This document shows, one piece after another, positions 54,030 through 62,226 of a stretch of 64,000 nucleotides of DNA (positions are counted from its first letter, which is position 1; every line of letters starts with the position of its first letter). The stretch is from Anaerolineaceae bacterium. GTDB taxonomy: Bacteria > Chloroflexota > Anaerolineae > Anaerolineales > Villigracilaceae. The stretch lies in contig WOUS01000001.1 in the NCBI GenBank assembly GCA_009772985.1, forward strand, positions 367,242 to 431,241, written 5' to 3'. Below the pieces are notes generated by a model, which saw nothing but the letters and a program-made list of their open reading frames with translations, was not told where the DNA came from and ran no database searches. A program made the translations under genes and the position numbers.

Positions 54030-54916
54030 GATTCTTGCAATTTCACTCCTGCCAACTCTTCGATGATCCCCACCACCGCCGAGTTGTCCAACTCGCCCAT
54101 GCCGTTCTGGAGCATGGCATTGTACAGTTGCGCGTCCACCGCCGCGGAGGGGAGCGGGATGCCGTACTCACGCGCCGTCTCCAGAATGATGTTCAGGTCT
54201 TTGGCCTGCATGTAGGCCTTGAATCCCGGCGACCGGTTCCCGGCGAAAAGGCGCGGCGGCTTGACATCCAGCGTCCAGCACTGCGCCGCGCCGCCCTTGA
54301 TGGCTTCCACCACCCGCGCCGGGTCCACGCCCGCCTTCTGCGAGAAGATGAGCAGTTCGCCCATCGCCACCATCTGCGCCGCGACCATGATCTGGTTGGC
54401 AGCCTTGGCCACCTGACCGGCGCCCGCCGCGCCGACGTGCGTGACCGTCCTGCCCATCGCCTGGAAGACCGGCATGACCTTCTCCAGCGCCTCCGCCGGA
54501 CCGCCGACCATGATGGCGAGCGTCGCGTTGCGCGCCCCCACGTCACCGCCGGAGACGGGCGCGTCGAGGCTGAGGACGCCGCGTTCGGCCAGACGCAGGC
54601 TCAAGGTCCGCGCCGCCGCGGGCTTGATGGTTGAATTGTCCACCCAGATGAGGCCGGGGCGCGCGCCGTCGCGGATGCCGTTCTCGCCCAGCACCACTTT
54701 TTCCACGTCGGGTGTATCCGGCAGGTTGGTGAAGACTACGTCCACCTGCGCGGCAACTTCGGCGGGCGAGGATGCCGCCTGCGCGCCTTCGGCAACCAGT
54801 TCGTCCACCGCCGCCCGCGAGCGGTTGTGGACAATGACCGGGAACCCGGCTTTGAGAATATTGCGGGCGATGGACTTGCCCATCAGCCCGAGGCCGATGT
54901 AGCCGACTGTAAGCAT
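54026..54916 (-). CDS. Beta-hydroxyacid dehydrogenase (GarR / 3-hydroxyisobutyrate dehydrogenase family)
   Basis: This 296-residue enzyme has VGYIGLGLMGKSIARNIL (Rossmann), DAPVSGGDVGARNATLAIMVGG and GAAGAGQVAKAANQIMVAAQMVAMGE with the catalytic Lys, and a C-terminal YMQAKDLNIILETA stretch. It uses NAD(P) on a small hydroxyacid such as tartronate semialdehyde or 3-hydroxyisobutyrate; which one cannot be told here. AAGGAG precedes the ATG. A TATAAT box (54943-54948) lies upstream. Confidence 0.92.
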   Translation of the reverse strand: MLTVGYIGLGLMGKSIARNILKAGFPVIVHNRSRAAVDELVAEGAQAASSPAEVAAQVDVVFTNLPDTPDVEKVVLGENGIRDGARPGLIWVDNSTIKPAAARTLSLRLAERGVLSLDAPVSGGDVGARNATLAIMVGGPAEALEKVMPVFQAMGRTVTHVGAAGAGQVAKAANQIMVAAQMVAMGELLIFSQKAGVDPARVVEAIKGGAAQCWTLDVKPPRLFAGNRSPGFKAYMQAKDLNIILETAREYGIPLPSAAVDAQLYNAMLQNGMGELDNSAVVGIIEELAGVKLQES

Positions 54917-55007
54917 GGGAACTCCTTTGGAAGAGATGGGGAAATTATAACCCCTCCCGCTGGATGAGCCGGGAGGGGGAGCAGGCAGGAGGTCCGGAAC
55001 GAACCGC

Positions 55008-55727
55008 TTACTTTAATTCGTAGACAATCGTCACGGTGGTCGTGATCTGCATCGAACCGGCTTCCACCGGCACGCTCGGGGCGGCGTTGGCGCTCATGGC
55101 ACGCGTGTCGTAGTAGACCGGGCTGGGCGTGTAATCGTAGTACGAGATGGTCTGCACATCGCCCAGGCGGACGCCCGCCGCGCTGACCAGTTCGTCGGCC
55201 TGTTTGCGGGCTTCGGCCACAGCGGCCAGCCGGGCCTGCGTGAGGGCGTCGGACTTGTCGGCCACGTCGAAGGAGATGCTGCCGATGGTGTTGGCCCCGG
55301 CGCGCACCGAGGCGTCGAGCAGGCCGCCCAGGATTTCCAGGTCGCGCACGGTGACGTAGACGGTGTTGTCCACCGCGTAGGTCACGCCGATCTGGTTGTA
55401 GTCGGCGTCGTAGACCGGCTGCGGGTAGATGCTGAAGTTGGTGGTCTGGATGTCGCGGTCTTCCACGCCGAAGCCTTTGACGGCGGCGATGACCGCCGCG
55501 GCTTTGGCGCTGTTGTCGTCGAGGGCCGCGGCCGCGCTCTCTTCCTGGCTGTGGACGCCGATGGAGACGTAGGCGATGTCGGGCGTCAGCGTGACCATGC
55601 CCGTGCCGGTGACGGTGATCGTCCGCATCGTGGGCTGGGGCTGGACGTTGACGGTCGAGGGTCCGCAGGCGGTCAGCAGGGCGCCGATTGCCAGGATCGA
55701 GAGAAGGAAGAATAGTTTGGTTTTCAT
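55008..55727 (-). CDS. SIMPL-domain lipoprotein 1
   Basis: The 239-residue protein has a signal peptide with LLTACGPS lipobox, then the SIMPL (DUF541) pattern ITVTGTGMVTLTPDIAYVSIGVHSQ, VTVRDLEILGGLLDASVRAGANTIGSISFDVADKSDAL and AVAEARKQADELVSAAGV. The function is unknown. It follows a paralogous gene at 55880-56590. AAGGAG lies upstream of the ATG. Confidence 0.9.
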   Translation of the reverse strand: MKTKLFFLLSILAIGALLTACGPSTVNVQPQPTMRTITVTGTGMVTLTPDIAYVSIGVHSQEESAAAALDDNSAKAAAVIAAVKGFGVEDRDIQTTNFSIYPQPVYDADYNQIGVTYAVDNTVYVTVRDLEILGGLLDASVRAGANTIGSISFDVADKSDALTQARLAAVAEARKQADELVSAAGVRLGDVQTISYYDYTPSPVYYDTRAMSANAAPSVPVEAGSMQITTTVTIVYELK

Positions 55728-55783
55728 GGGATGCTCCTTGATTGGTGAAGATTGTACACCAGTAATGCCCTTCCCCGTCTCAT

Positions 55784-55813
55784 CCCCCCATTTCTGCACT
55801 TCGAAATGGGGGG
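55784..55813. repeat. CCCCCCATTTC/GAAATGGGGGG hairpin
   Basis: An 11-bp stem lies between the two SIMPL genes. It lacks a T-run and may be a dispersed palindrome. Confidence 0.65.
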
Positions 55814-55879
55814 ACAGAGGGGGGTTGAAAATTGGGGAGGGTGCCGCTCGCACCCCGAAGGGGCGAAGGCGGGTGGGGG

Positions 55880-56590
55880 CTACTTGATCCCGTAAGTCAC
55901 GTTCACAGTTGCGGTCACCTGCAACTGCCCGGGGTTGATGGGCGCGGCCGCGCTTTCGGCCCCGCCGCCACCGCCCATGCCGTAGCCATATCCATAATAA
56001 GGCGTGGAGTAATCGGCATAGGAAATATTCTGGATGCCGCCCAGGGAAACGCCGGCGGTCTGGGCCAGTTCATTCGCCAGCGAACCGGCGTTTTCCATGG
56101 CCTTCTGGCGGGCCTCGGCGAGTGCAGCGGTTTTATCGGTCACGTCGAAGGAGATGCCGTTGATGTTGTTGGCGCCTGCGCCGACCACGATATTGAGCAG
56201 GTTGCCCAGTTTGGTCAGGTCGCGCACGGTGACCGCGACGCTGTTATCCACCGAGTACATCATCCCGGTGTACTCCCCGGTCATGGGGTCGGAGGTCTGG
56301 TAAGACCAGACGCTGAAGTTGCTGGTCTGGATATCCTTGCCGTCCACGCCGTTGGCGCGCAGGGCATCCACCACGGCCTGCGTCTGGGCGTTGTTGCTGG
56401 CCACGGCCTGGGCGATATCTGCGTTTTCGGTGTGGACGCCGATGTTGATATAGGCGATGTCGGGCGTCAGGTAGACCGTGCCGGTGCCGGTGACGTTGAG
56501 CGTGTTTTGGCTGCCGGTTGACGGTCCGCAGGCGCTGAGCGCCAGGGCCAGGATGAGAACGGACGAAAAGATGAACAGTTTGGTACGCAT
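55880..56590 (-). CDS. SIMPL-domain lipoprotein 2
   Basis: The 236-residue paralogue of the next gene has a lipobox LALSACGPS, LNVTGTGTVYLTPDIAYINIGVHTE, VTVRDLTKLGNLLNIVVGAGANNINGISFDVTDKTAAL and LANELAQTAGVSLGGI. A Tyr/Gly-rich stretch (YYGYGYGMGGGGG) replaces the corresponding loop. GGAG precedes the ATG. It probably arose by tandem duplication. Confidence 0.9.
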   Translation of the reverse strand: MRTKLFIFSSVLILALALSACGPSTGSQNTLNVTGTGTVYLTPDIAYINIGVHTENADIAQAVASNNAQTQAVVDALRANGVDGKDIQTSNFSVWSYQTSDPMTGEYTGMMYSVDNSVAVTVRDLTKLGNLLNIVVGAGANNINGISFDVTDKTAALAEARQKAMENAGSLANELAQTAGVSLGGIQNISYADYSTPYYGYGYGMGGGGGAESAAAPINPGQLQVTATVNVTYGIK

Positions 56591-56797
56591 GGTTTTCTCC
56601 TTTTTGGAAAGTGGTATAACAATATCGAGACGCCCCGCCGGGCGGAAAAGTTCCTTGTCTTTTGCACGCTTTGCCGGTAGAATAAGACAAATGTTCTACT
56701 GCTTCTTGCATAAATCTGTGAACTCCTTGTATCGAAAGGCTCGGAAATAACGGGATTTTGGTTCAGATATTTACGCAGTACTCTGTAACGGAGAAGC

Positions 56798-58018
56798 ATG
56801 ACGCTCAACTTCCAGCAGGTGTTCGACAAGATCCGGGAAATCGGCCTCGGCGCGCAGTCGCGCCGGGAGAATTTGGAACGCCTGCGCGAACAGGCCGGGG
56901 AATTGCTCAAAGCCTGGGCGGACAAAGCGGACGAACTGAACGCCAAACTGGATCGCGCCCGCCAGGCCGACCCGTCCATCCGTTGCGCCATCCCGCTCGC
57001 CGGGCCGCTCGATGCGGCGCGGGACCCGGAGCCTGCCCCCGCCAATCTGACTCTCATCGCCGCCGACGGCTCGCAGATCGCCCCCGACCGGCACGCGTCC
57101 GTCCTGTTCAGCCTGGTCAACGTGGGAGCCATCGTCATGCGGACCGGGTCCGGCGAAGCCCCCGAAATCTTCACCGACAGTCACCTGCTCTTCGATGACG
57201 AAATCTACACCGAAACCGGGATGCTGACCAGCGAAGCCATCGAACTCCAGCGCGACATCGCCGAACGGCGGAAACTGCTCGAACTGGCGAAGCAGGTGAA
57301 CGGTGCCGCCCTGAGCCGCCGGGCTGAGCCTGTCGAAGCCCTGTCGAAGGGTCAGGTTGTTGCCCTGACGGACGGGCCGGTGGAACTGTGGGGCGCGAAA
57401 AACGGCGGGGAGGACGATTACCGCAAGAATCTCGAAATCCACAAATCCATCCTGTCGCAGTTGGAAGCCCTCGGCGTGACCGTCGCCGGGTACGTGGACA
57501 AGCCCGGCGCGGACCTCGTCGTCCGCCTGCTGGAGATCGCCCGGCTGTCGTCGGAGGAGCAGTTCAAGGACATCCGCAAGCAACACTCCCTGCGCGGTGT
57601 GACCGACCGCTGGCTGTATGGCCGGATTTTGAAAGCCGGTCAACGGTCCGCGGTGTTTGGGATGCAATCCGGGTCGCGGGCGCATTACACCGGCGACCTG
57701 GCCCTGCACTTTTTCTACCTGAACGTGGGCGATGGGAAGCACCCGTCGCTGGTGCGGGTCGAACTCCCGAAGTGGGTGGCCGATGACGAAGAAAAACTAA
57801 ACCTGCTCCACGCCGCCCTGCTCGATCAGTGCCGCATGATGGGCGCGAAATCGTACCCGTACATCCTGCACCGCGCCCACGAGATTGCGGTGGTCAAGTT
57901 CGAGGAGAAGCGCCAGGTGGAGCAGATGCTGGAATTGGAGCTGCGCAAGTCCGGCGGCGAGGTCGAGGAAGGTTCGAACAAACAATCGGCGAAGGATTTG
58001 CCGGGAAGGAAAAGATAG
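56798..58018 (+). CDS. nurA: NurA-domain nuclease
   Basis: This 406-residue protein has a helical N-terminus (about 1-60), then LTLIAADGSQIAPDRHASVLFSLVNVG with the catalytic Asp near residue 90, and later IHKSILSQLEALGVTVAGYVDKPGADLVVRLLEI and RVELPKWV, matching the NurA 5'-3' nuclease. It is expected to work with HerA in DNA end processing. About residues 173-188 (SRRAEPVEALSKGQ) come from a dispersed repeat at 57317-57354. GGAGAAGC precedes the ATG. Confidence 0.9.
   Translation: MTLNFQQVFDKIREIGLGAQSRRENLERLREQAGELLKAWADKADELNAKLDRARQADPSIRCAIPLAGPLDAARDPEPAPANLTLIAADGSQIAPDRHASVLFSLVNVGAIVMRTGSGEAPEIFTDSHLLFDDEIYTETGMLTSEAIELQRDIAERRKLLELAKQVNGAALSRRAEPVEALSKGQVVALTDGPVELWGAKNGGEDDYRKNLEIHKSILSQLEALGVTVAGYVDKPGADLVVRLLEIARLSSEEQFKDIRKQHSLRGVTDRWLYGRILKAGQRSAVFGMQSGSRAHYTGDLALHFFYLNVGDGKHPSLVRVELPKWVADDEEKLNLLHAALLDQCRMMGAKSYPYILHRAHEIAVVKFEEKRQVEQMLELELRKSGGEVEEGSNKQSAKDLPGRKR
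57317..57354 (+). repeat. GAGCCTGTCGAAGCCCTGTCGAAGGG repeat inside nurA
   Basis: GGGCTGAGCCTGTCGAAG and CTGTCGAAGGGTCAGG words are read in frame as AEPVEALSKGQ. Related to 28923-28990 and 42886-42934. Confidence 0.8.
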
Positions 58019-58043
58019 TGTCGCTGCGAGCCCGGATCTCTTG

Positions 58044-58078
58044 CAGGGGCGGACCTGCGTGTCCGCCCGGTGGGGCGA
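58044..58078. repeat. GCAGGGGCGGACC dispersed repeat, copy 3
   Basis: GGGCGGACCTGCGTGTCCGCCC hairpin with the same layout as 52453-52505, between nurA and the HAS-barrel-like gene. Confidence 0.8.
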
Positions 58079-58137
58079 AGCAGCCTGCCATCCGACCGGG
58101 ACGGAGAAACTGCTGGAAATGTTGAAGCCGAAATTGC

Positions 58138-58190
58138 CCGCCGGGATTGAAATCCCCGGCTGATACAGCGAAGTCCGCTGAAGCGGACTG
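58138..58190. repeat. CCGGGATTGAAATCCCCGGCTGATACA repeat
   Basis: A palindrome GGGATTGAAATCCC is followed by GTCCGCTGAAGCGGAC. A related unit is at 62346-62380. Confidence 0.8.
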
Positions 58191-58219
58191 AGAGTCGTTC
58201 AGAGAAATTTCGAGGCGTT

Positions 58220-58810
58220 ATGACAACCATTCCAATCGGTCACTTGCTTCGTTCAAGTATCACCGGCTTCGTGGCCGGCTGTTCGGTCGCGCAACTGGAA
58301 GCCCCGGCGCTGGGTGCGCTCGTCCGCGCCCCGCTGGATGGCGGGTACAGCGTCTACGGCCTCATCACCGATATCCACATCGAGGACGATGGGCTGGTGC
58401 GCCAACTTGTCACCGCCGGGAACGTCAGCCCGGAGGTGATGCACGACAACCGCGAGCGCCGCATCGTGCCGGTCGAAATGTCTGTGCTGGCGGTCGGGTA
58501 CGAACAAGACGGGAAGATTTCCCACCTCCTGCCGCCCCGTCCGCCCCTCAGCCTGGACGTCATCTATCTGTGCTCGGACGCCGAACTGGCGAAATTCACC
58601 GGCACGAACAAGTTTGGTTATTTTCGCCACGTCTTGCAAGCCAAAGATATTCCCATTGGCGAGGTGCTGGCGGCGCACATTCTGGACGTAAAAAAGAAAA
58701 CGAAAAACGTAAAGTGGGTCGAAGATGCGACCCGTGAACTAATTACCCTGTTGCGTGACGATTACCCGACGCTCATGTCCGTGCTGGGCGCGTTGGGTGA
58801 GGTGGTCTAA
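58220..58810 (+). CDS. Stand-alone HAS-barrel-like protein (HerA N-terminal domain type)
   Basis: This 196-residue protein starts IGHLLRSSITGFVAGCSVAQLEAPALGALVRAPLDGGYSVYGLITDIHIEDD. That matches in layout the N-terminus of the HerA encoded at 60270 (IGYIVGGGLKESFRARLTVPSQEVQEGAFVVIPSGDWQFYGLVTDLQL). It lacks a P-loop. The rest is unlike HerA and ends in a helical part (EDATRELITLLRDDYPTLMSVLGAL). HAS-barrel domains are thought to mediate HerA assembly and NurA contact, so this may be an adaptor. GAGG precedes the ATG. Confidence 0.7.
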   Translation: MTTIPIGHLLRSSITGFVAGCSVAQLEAPALGALVRAPLDGGYSVYGLITDIHIEDDGLVRQLVTAGNVSPEVMHDNRERRIVPVEMSVLAVGYEQDGKISHLLPPRPPLSLDVIYLCSDAELAKFTGTNKFGYFRHVLQAKDIPIGEVLAAHILDVKKKTKNVKWVEDATRELITLLRDDYPTLMSVLGALGEVV

Positions 58811-58860
58811 CCACAAAGGCGCGAAGACACAAACCTTTTGTGGCTTTGTGTCTTCGCGGT
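58810..58860. repeat. ACCACAAAGG hairpin, gene-less copy 3
   Basis: ACCACAAAGGCGCGAAGACACAA pairs with the arm TTGTGTCTTCGCGGT. It lies between the HAS-barrel-like gene and the methyltransferase gene. Confidence 0.88.
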
Positions 58861-58873
58861 AGAGAGACCGTTT

Positions 58874-59785
58874 ATGGCAAAACGAAAAACTACGAAGACA
58901 TCTTCTTTCGGGACCCCGGGCCGGGTCGGCCACGACTCGTCTGCGTTCTACGCCGGTAAGTTGTACGCCGGGCAGCCGCGCGGACAGGATGTGCCGTACC
59001 TCGAGAACCCCATCCCGCCCGAGTCTCTCGACCGTATCTTCTGCCACTCCGCCGAAGCGATGACCGAACTCCCGGATTGCTCGGTCCATCTCATGGTCAC
59101 CTCGCCGCCCTACAACGTGGGCAAGGACTACGACGAAGACTTGTCGCTGGAGGAGTACCTAGCCTTTCTGGAGCGCGTCTGGAAAGAAACATCCCGCGTC
59201 CTCGTCCCCGGCGGGCGGATGTGCATCAACGTGGCGAACCTGGGCCGCAAGCCCTACATCCCGCTGCACGCTTTCATCGCGGAGCAGGCCATCCGTCTCG
59301 GCTTCCTGATGCGCGGCGAGATCATCTGGAATAAGGCCGCCAGCGCAAGCCCGTCCACGGCCTGGGGCAGTTGGAAATCGGCGGGCAACCCTACCCTGCG
59401 CGACGTGCACGAATACATCCTGGTGTTCTGCAAAGAGACCTTCAAACGCCAGAACCCGGCCAAACGGGAAAACACCATCAGCCGGGATGAATTCCTGGAA
59501 TATAACAAATCCGTCTGGAACTTCGCTGCCGAACCGGCGCGCAAAGTGGGGCATCCCGCCCCGTTCCCGGTCGAGTTGCCGCGGCGGCTGATCCAACTCT
59601 ACACCTTCGAGAACGAGATCGTGCTCGACCCCTTCATGGGCAGCGGACAGACCGCCATCGCAGCAGTCAAGTCGAATCGGCATTATACGGGCTATGAAAT
59701 AGACAAGGATTACGCTTTGCTCGCAGAGAAAAGAATTCTCGACCACAAAGGGCACGAAGGTGCACAAAGGAAAAGAAATGGATAA
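58874..59785 (+). CDS. Beta-class site-specific DNA methyltransferase (N4-cytosine/N6-adenine)
   Basis: The 303-residue protein has motif IV TSPPYNVGKDY near residue 76 before motif I DPFMGSGQTAIAA near residue 252, the beta-class order. TSPPY is typical of N4-cytosine and some N6-adenine enzymes. No separate restriction endonuclease is recognisable next to it. The last residues (DHKGHEGAQRKRNG) are encoded by the left arm of the inverted repeat at 59742-59770 and are unlikely to be ancestral. The ATG at 58874 lacks a strong Shine-Dalgarno sequence. Confidence 0.9.
   Translation: MAKRKTTKTSSFGTPGRVGHDSSAFYAGKLYAGQPRGQDVPYLENPIPPESLDRIFCHSAEAMTELPDCSVHLMVTSPPYNVGKDYDEDLSLEEYLAFLERVWKETSRVLVPGGRMCINVANLGRKPYIPLHAFIAEQAIRLGFLMRGEIIWNKAASASPSTAWGSWKSAGNPTLRDVHEYILVFCKETFKRQNPAKRENTISRDEFLEYNKSVWNFAAEPARKVGHPAPFPVELPRRLIQLYTFENEIVLDPFMGSGQTAIAAVKSNRHYTGYEIDKDYALLAEKRILDHKGHEGAQRKRNG
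59742..59770 (+). repeat. Left inverted-repeat arm of the GxxExxY cassette
   Basis: ACCACAAAGGGCACGAAGG and TGCACAAAGG units lie directly before the GxxExxY start. The reverse-complement arm is at 60217-60246. Confidence 0.88.
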
Positions 59786-60188
59786 ACCCGTTCAAAAACA
59801 ATTCGCGCCTATCCCGGTTGAGGCTGAAGTGATTGGCAAGAAAGTGCTGGATGCTGCCTATGCCGTCCATTCGGCTCTCGGCCCCGGTCTGCTGGAATCC
59901 GTTTACGAGGCTTGCCTGGCGCACAAACTCCGCCAGCAGAACGTGCCGGTGGCAACGCAAGTGGTGATGCCGGTCATGTTTGAAGGCGTACAGATAGAGA
60001 CCGGTTTGCGCCTTGACCTGCTCGCCGGGAAACTGGTCATCGTTGAACTCAAATCAGTCGATACGCTGATTCCACTCCACGAGGCGCAACTGCTCACCTA
60101 TCTCAAAGTCACCGGCCTGCGCCTCGGCTATTTGATCAATTTCAATGTCGTTCATCTCAAGGACGGCATCAAGCGCATGGTGAATTAA
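59778..60188 (+). CDS. GxxExxY family PD-(D/E)XK-like protein
   Basis: This 136-residue protein has the family motif GLLESVY (G37, E40, Y43) in ALGPGLLESVYEACLAHKL and a PD-(D/E)XK-like core with D80 in RLDLLAG and E90-K92 in VIVELKS, followed by HEAQLLTYLKVTGLRLGYLINFN. The function is unknown; nuclease activity is an inference. AAAGGA precedes the ATG. It overlaps the methyltransferase stop by 8 bp and is bounded by inverted arms at 59742-59770 and 60217-60246. Confidence 0.9.
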   Translation: MDKPVQKQFAPIPVEAEVIGKKVLDAAYAVHSALGPGLLESVYEACLAHKLRQQNVPVATQVVMPVMFEGVQIETGLRLDLLAGKLVIVELKSVDTLIPLHEAQLLTYLKVTGLRLGYLINFNVVHLKDGIKRMVN

Positions 60189-60216
60189 GACTCCCCGATG
60201 CGCAAATCAATTAAAA

Positions 60217-60246
60217 ACCTTCGTGTTCCTTTGTGTCCTTTGTGGT
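60217..60246 (-). repeat. Right inverted-repeat arm of the GxxExxY cassette
   Basis: CCTTCGTG, CCTTTGTG and CCTTTGTGGT units form the reverse complement of the left arm type. They lie between the GxxExxY stop and herA. Confidence 0.88.
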
Positions 60247-60269
60247 AGAAAAATACGTGGTGAAAAACT

Positions 60270-61976
60270 ATGACAGATAACCTGAATCCTATCGGCTACA
60301 TCGTCGGCGGCGGACTGAAAGAGTCGTTCCGCGCTCGCCTGACCGTCCCCTCGCAGGAAGTACAGGAGGGCGCGTTCGTCGTCATCCCCAGCGGGGACTG
60401 GCAGTTCTACGGTCTGGTCACCGACCTGCAACTGGGCGCGACCGACCCGCGCTTCGCGGACGAGCAGTCCGAGACGCGCCTGCCGCCCGCGTTGGCCCAC
60501 GCCCTGCACGGGCAGACGCTCTTCACCAACCTGGAGATTCTCCCGGCCCTGATGCTCGAGCGCGGACCCGAACCCGGCTCGCCGGAGTACGCGGCCTGGA
60601 AGAAGGAAAACGCTGAGAAATCGCCGCGCCCGCTCCCGGTCAAGACCGTGCCGCCGCACCACGCTCCCGTCCGCATGGCCTCGGGCGGTGACATCGCCGA
60701 GATCTTCGGCGACCCGGCCGAGAAGGGCAACTTCGTCATCGGCTACACCCGCGAGCAGGGACATCCCGTCTGCATCAACCTCGACAAATTCGTCCAGCGT
60801 TCGGCGGGCGTCTTCGGAGCCACGGGAACCGGCAAGTCGTTCCTGACCCGCATCGTGCTGGCCGGGCTGATGCACCACAGCCGCGCCTCGGTGCTGGTCT
60901 TCGACATGCACAACGAGTACGGCTTCGATGACACCGCCTCCGACACCGGGATGCGCGTGACTGGGCTGAAGACCAAGTTCGCCAGCCGCGTGCGGGTGGT
61001 GGGACTGGGCGCCGGGACGACCATCCGCAATTCCACGCCCGATTTCAACCTGGAGATTGCCATGGGCGACATCACCCCGGCGGACGTGGAACTGCTGACG
61101 CGCGAACTGAATCTCAAAGAGACCACGCCGACCACCCTGCACGCTCTCACCACGTCCTTCGGGCGCGACTGGTTCCGGAGTTTTAAGTCCATGAACCGGG
61201 ACGAGGTGGAGGTGGAAGACGAGAAAACCGGCAAGGTCAAGAAGGTGCCGCACCCCGACAGCGTGGCCGCCTGGGCCGACGAGGCGGGCGTCAATGTGAT
61301 GGCCGCCGAGGCCCTGCACGACAAACTGCGCCGCCTGTTCGACAAGGAATACATCGTTGAGAAGCCCGCCGCGGACTCGCTGGCCGAGATCATCAAATCG
61401 CTGGAGGACGGCAAGCACGTCATCCTGTCGTTCGGGCAGGCCTACGAGACCGACCTGGACTACCTGCTGGTGTCGAACCTGCTGACCCGCAAGATCAAGC
61501 ACGTCTGGGAGAACCGGACCAACGCCTTCCGGTCAAGCGGTAAAGCCGAACCGCGCCAACTGGTGATCGTGGTGGAGGAGGCCCACAAACTGCTCAACCG
61601 CGAGATGGCCGCGCAGACCACGTTCGCCAGCATTGCGCGCGAGATGCGCAAATACTACGTCACCCTGCTGATCATCGACCAGCGCCCGTCGCAGATCGAC
61701 GACGAGGTCATGTCGCAACTTGGGACGCGCATCTCCGGCTGGCTGGGGGACGAGGACGACGTCCATGCCGTGCTGTCGGGCCTGTCGGGGCGCGAGTCCC
61801 TGCGCGGGATGCTGGCGCGTTTACAGCCGAAGGAGGAAGTGCTTCTGCTCGGTTGGGGCGTGCCAATGCCGCTGCCGGTGAAATCGCGGAGATATGACGA
61901 CAATTTCTGGCGCGAGTTGTTTGGCGCGGGCGGGAAGAAGGATGAGGCGCAGATCATGAAGGAGTTGGGGTATTGA
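60270..61976 (+). CDS. herA: HerA-type hexameric DNA helicase/translocase
   Basis: The 568-residue protein starts with a HAS barrel (about 1-120), then a FtsK/HerA-type P-loop GATGTGKSFLTRIV near residue 183, VLVFDMHNEYGFDD, LVIVVEEAHKLLNRE (Walker B) and LLIIDQRPSQIDDEVMSQLGTRISG with the arginine-finger region. It is expected to drive DNA for NurA in end resection. It ends EAQIMKELGY, and a copy of these last codons with synonymous changes occurs at 62299-62333. Confidence 0.93.
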   Translation: MTDNLNPIGYIVGGGLKESFRARLTVPSQEVQEGAFVVIPSGDWQFYGLVTDLQLGATDPRFADEQSETRLPPALAHALHGQTLFTNLEILPALMLERGPEPGSPEYAAWKKENAEKSPRPLPVKTVPPHHAPVRMASGGDIAEIFGDPAEKGNFVIGYTREQGHPVCINLDKFVQRSAGVFGATGTGKSFLTRIVLAGLMHHSRASVLVFDMHNEYGFDDTASDTGMRVTGLKTKFASRVRVVGLGAGTTIRNSTPDFNLEIAMGDITPADVELLTRELNLKETTPTTLHALTTSFGRDWFRSFKSMNRDEVEVEDEKTGKVKKVPHPDSVAAWADEAGVNVMAAEALHDKLRRLFDKEYIVEKPAADSLAEIIKSLEDGKHVILSFGQAYETDLDYLLVSNLLTRKIKHVWENRTNAFRSSGKAEPRQLVIVVEEAHKLLNREMAAQTTFASIAREMRKYYVTLLIIDQRPSQIDDEVMSQLGTRISGWLGDEDDVHAVLSGLSGRESLRGMLARLQPKEEVLLLGWGVPMPLPVKSRRYDDNFWRELFGAGGKKDEAQIMKELGY

Positions 61977-62031
61977 TTGACAGCATCCGATTGTAAGAGT
62001 ATGCTCTTGTTGATTATTACAGAGGAGCAAA

Positions 62032-62226
62032 ATGAACCGAATTGTCAGCGCAACGGATGTTCGCACTCGCTTTGACGAGATGATGCAACAGGCCAAGACC
62101 AGCCCGGTTATCGTCACGCGCTATGGCAAGCCGGAGGTGGTGGTCATTTCCAAACAGGAATATGACTGGCTGATGGAAGCTGCCCAGAGATTGGCAGGAG
62201 AGGCGGAAAGAGCCTCTGGGGATTGA
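62032..62226 (+). CDS. Phd/YefM-type antitoxin, orphan
   Basis: This 64-residue protein reads VSATDVRTRFDEMMQQAKTSPVIVTRYGKPEVVVISKQEYDWLMEAA, a complete Phd/YefM antitoxin fold. GAGGAGC precedes the ATG. No toxin gene follows; the sequence after it is repeat DNA. It may be a lone regulator, or its toxin was lost together with the segment around it. Confidence 0.9.
   Translation: MNRIVSATDVRTRFDEMMQQAKTSPVIVTRYGKPEVVVISKQEYDWLMEAAQRLAGEAERASGD

Noticed and set aside
58874..59785. Type II restriction-modification pair with the GxxExxY protein as restriction enzyme
   Set aside because: The GxxExxY gene is enclosed in its own repeat arms and overlaps the methyltransferase only through repeat-encoded residues; the family is not a known cognate endonuclease.
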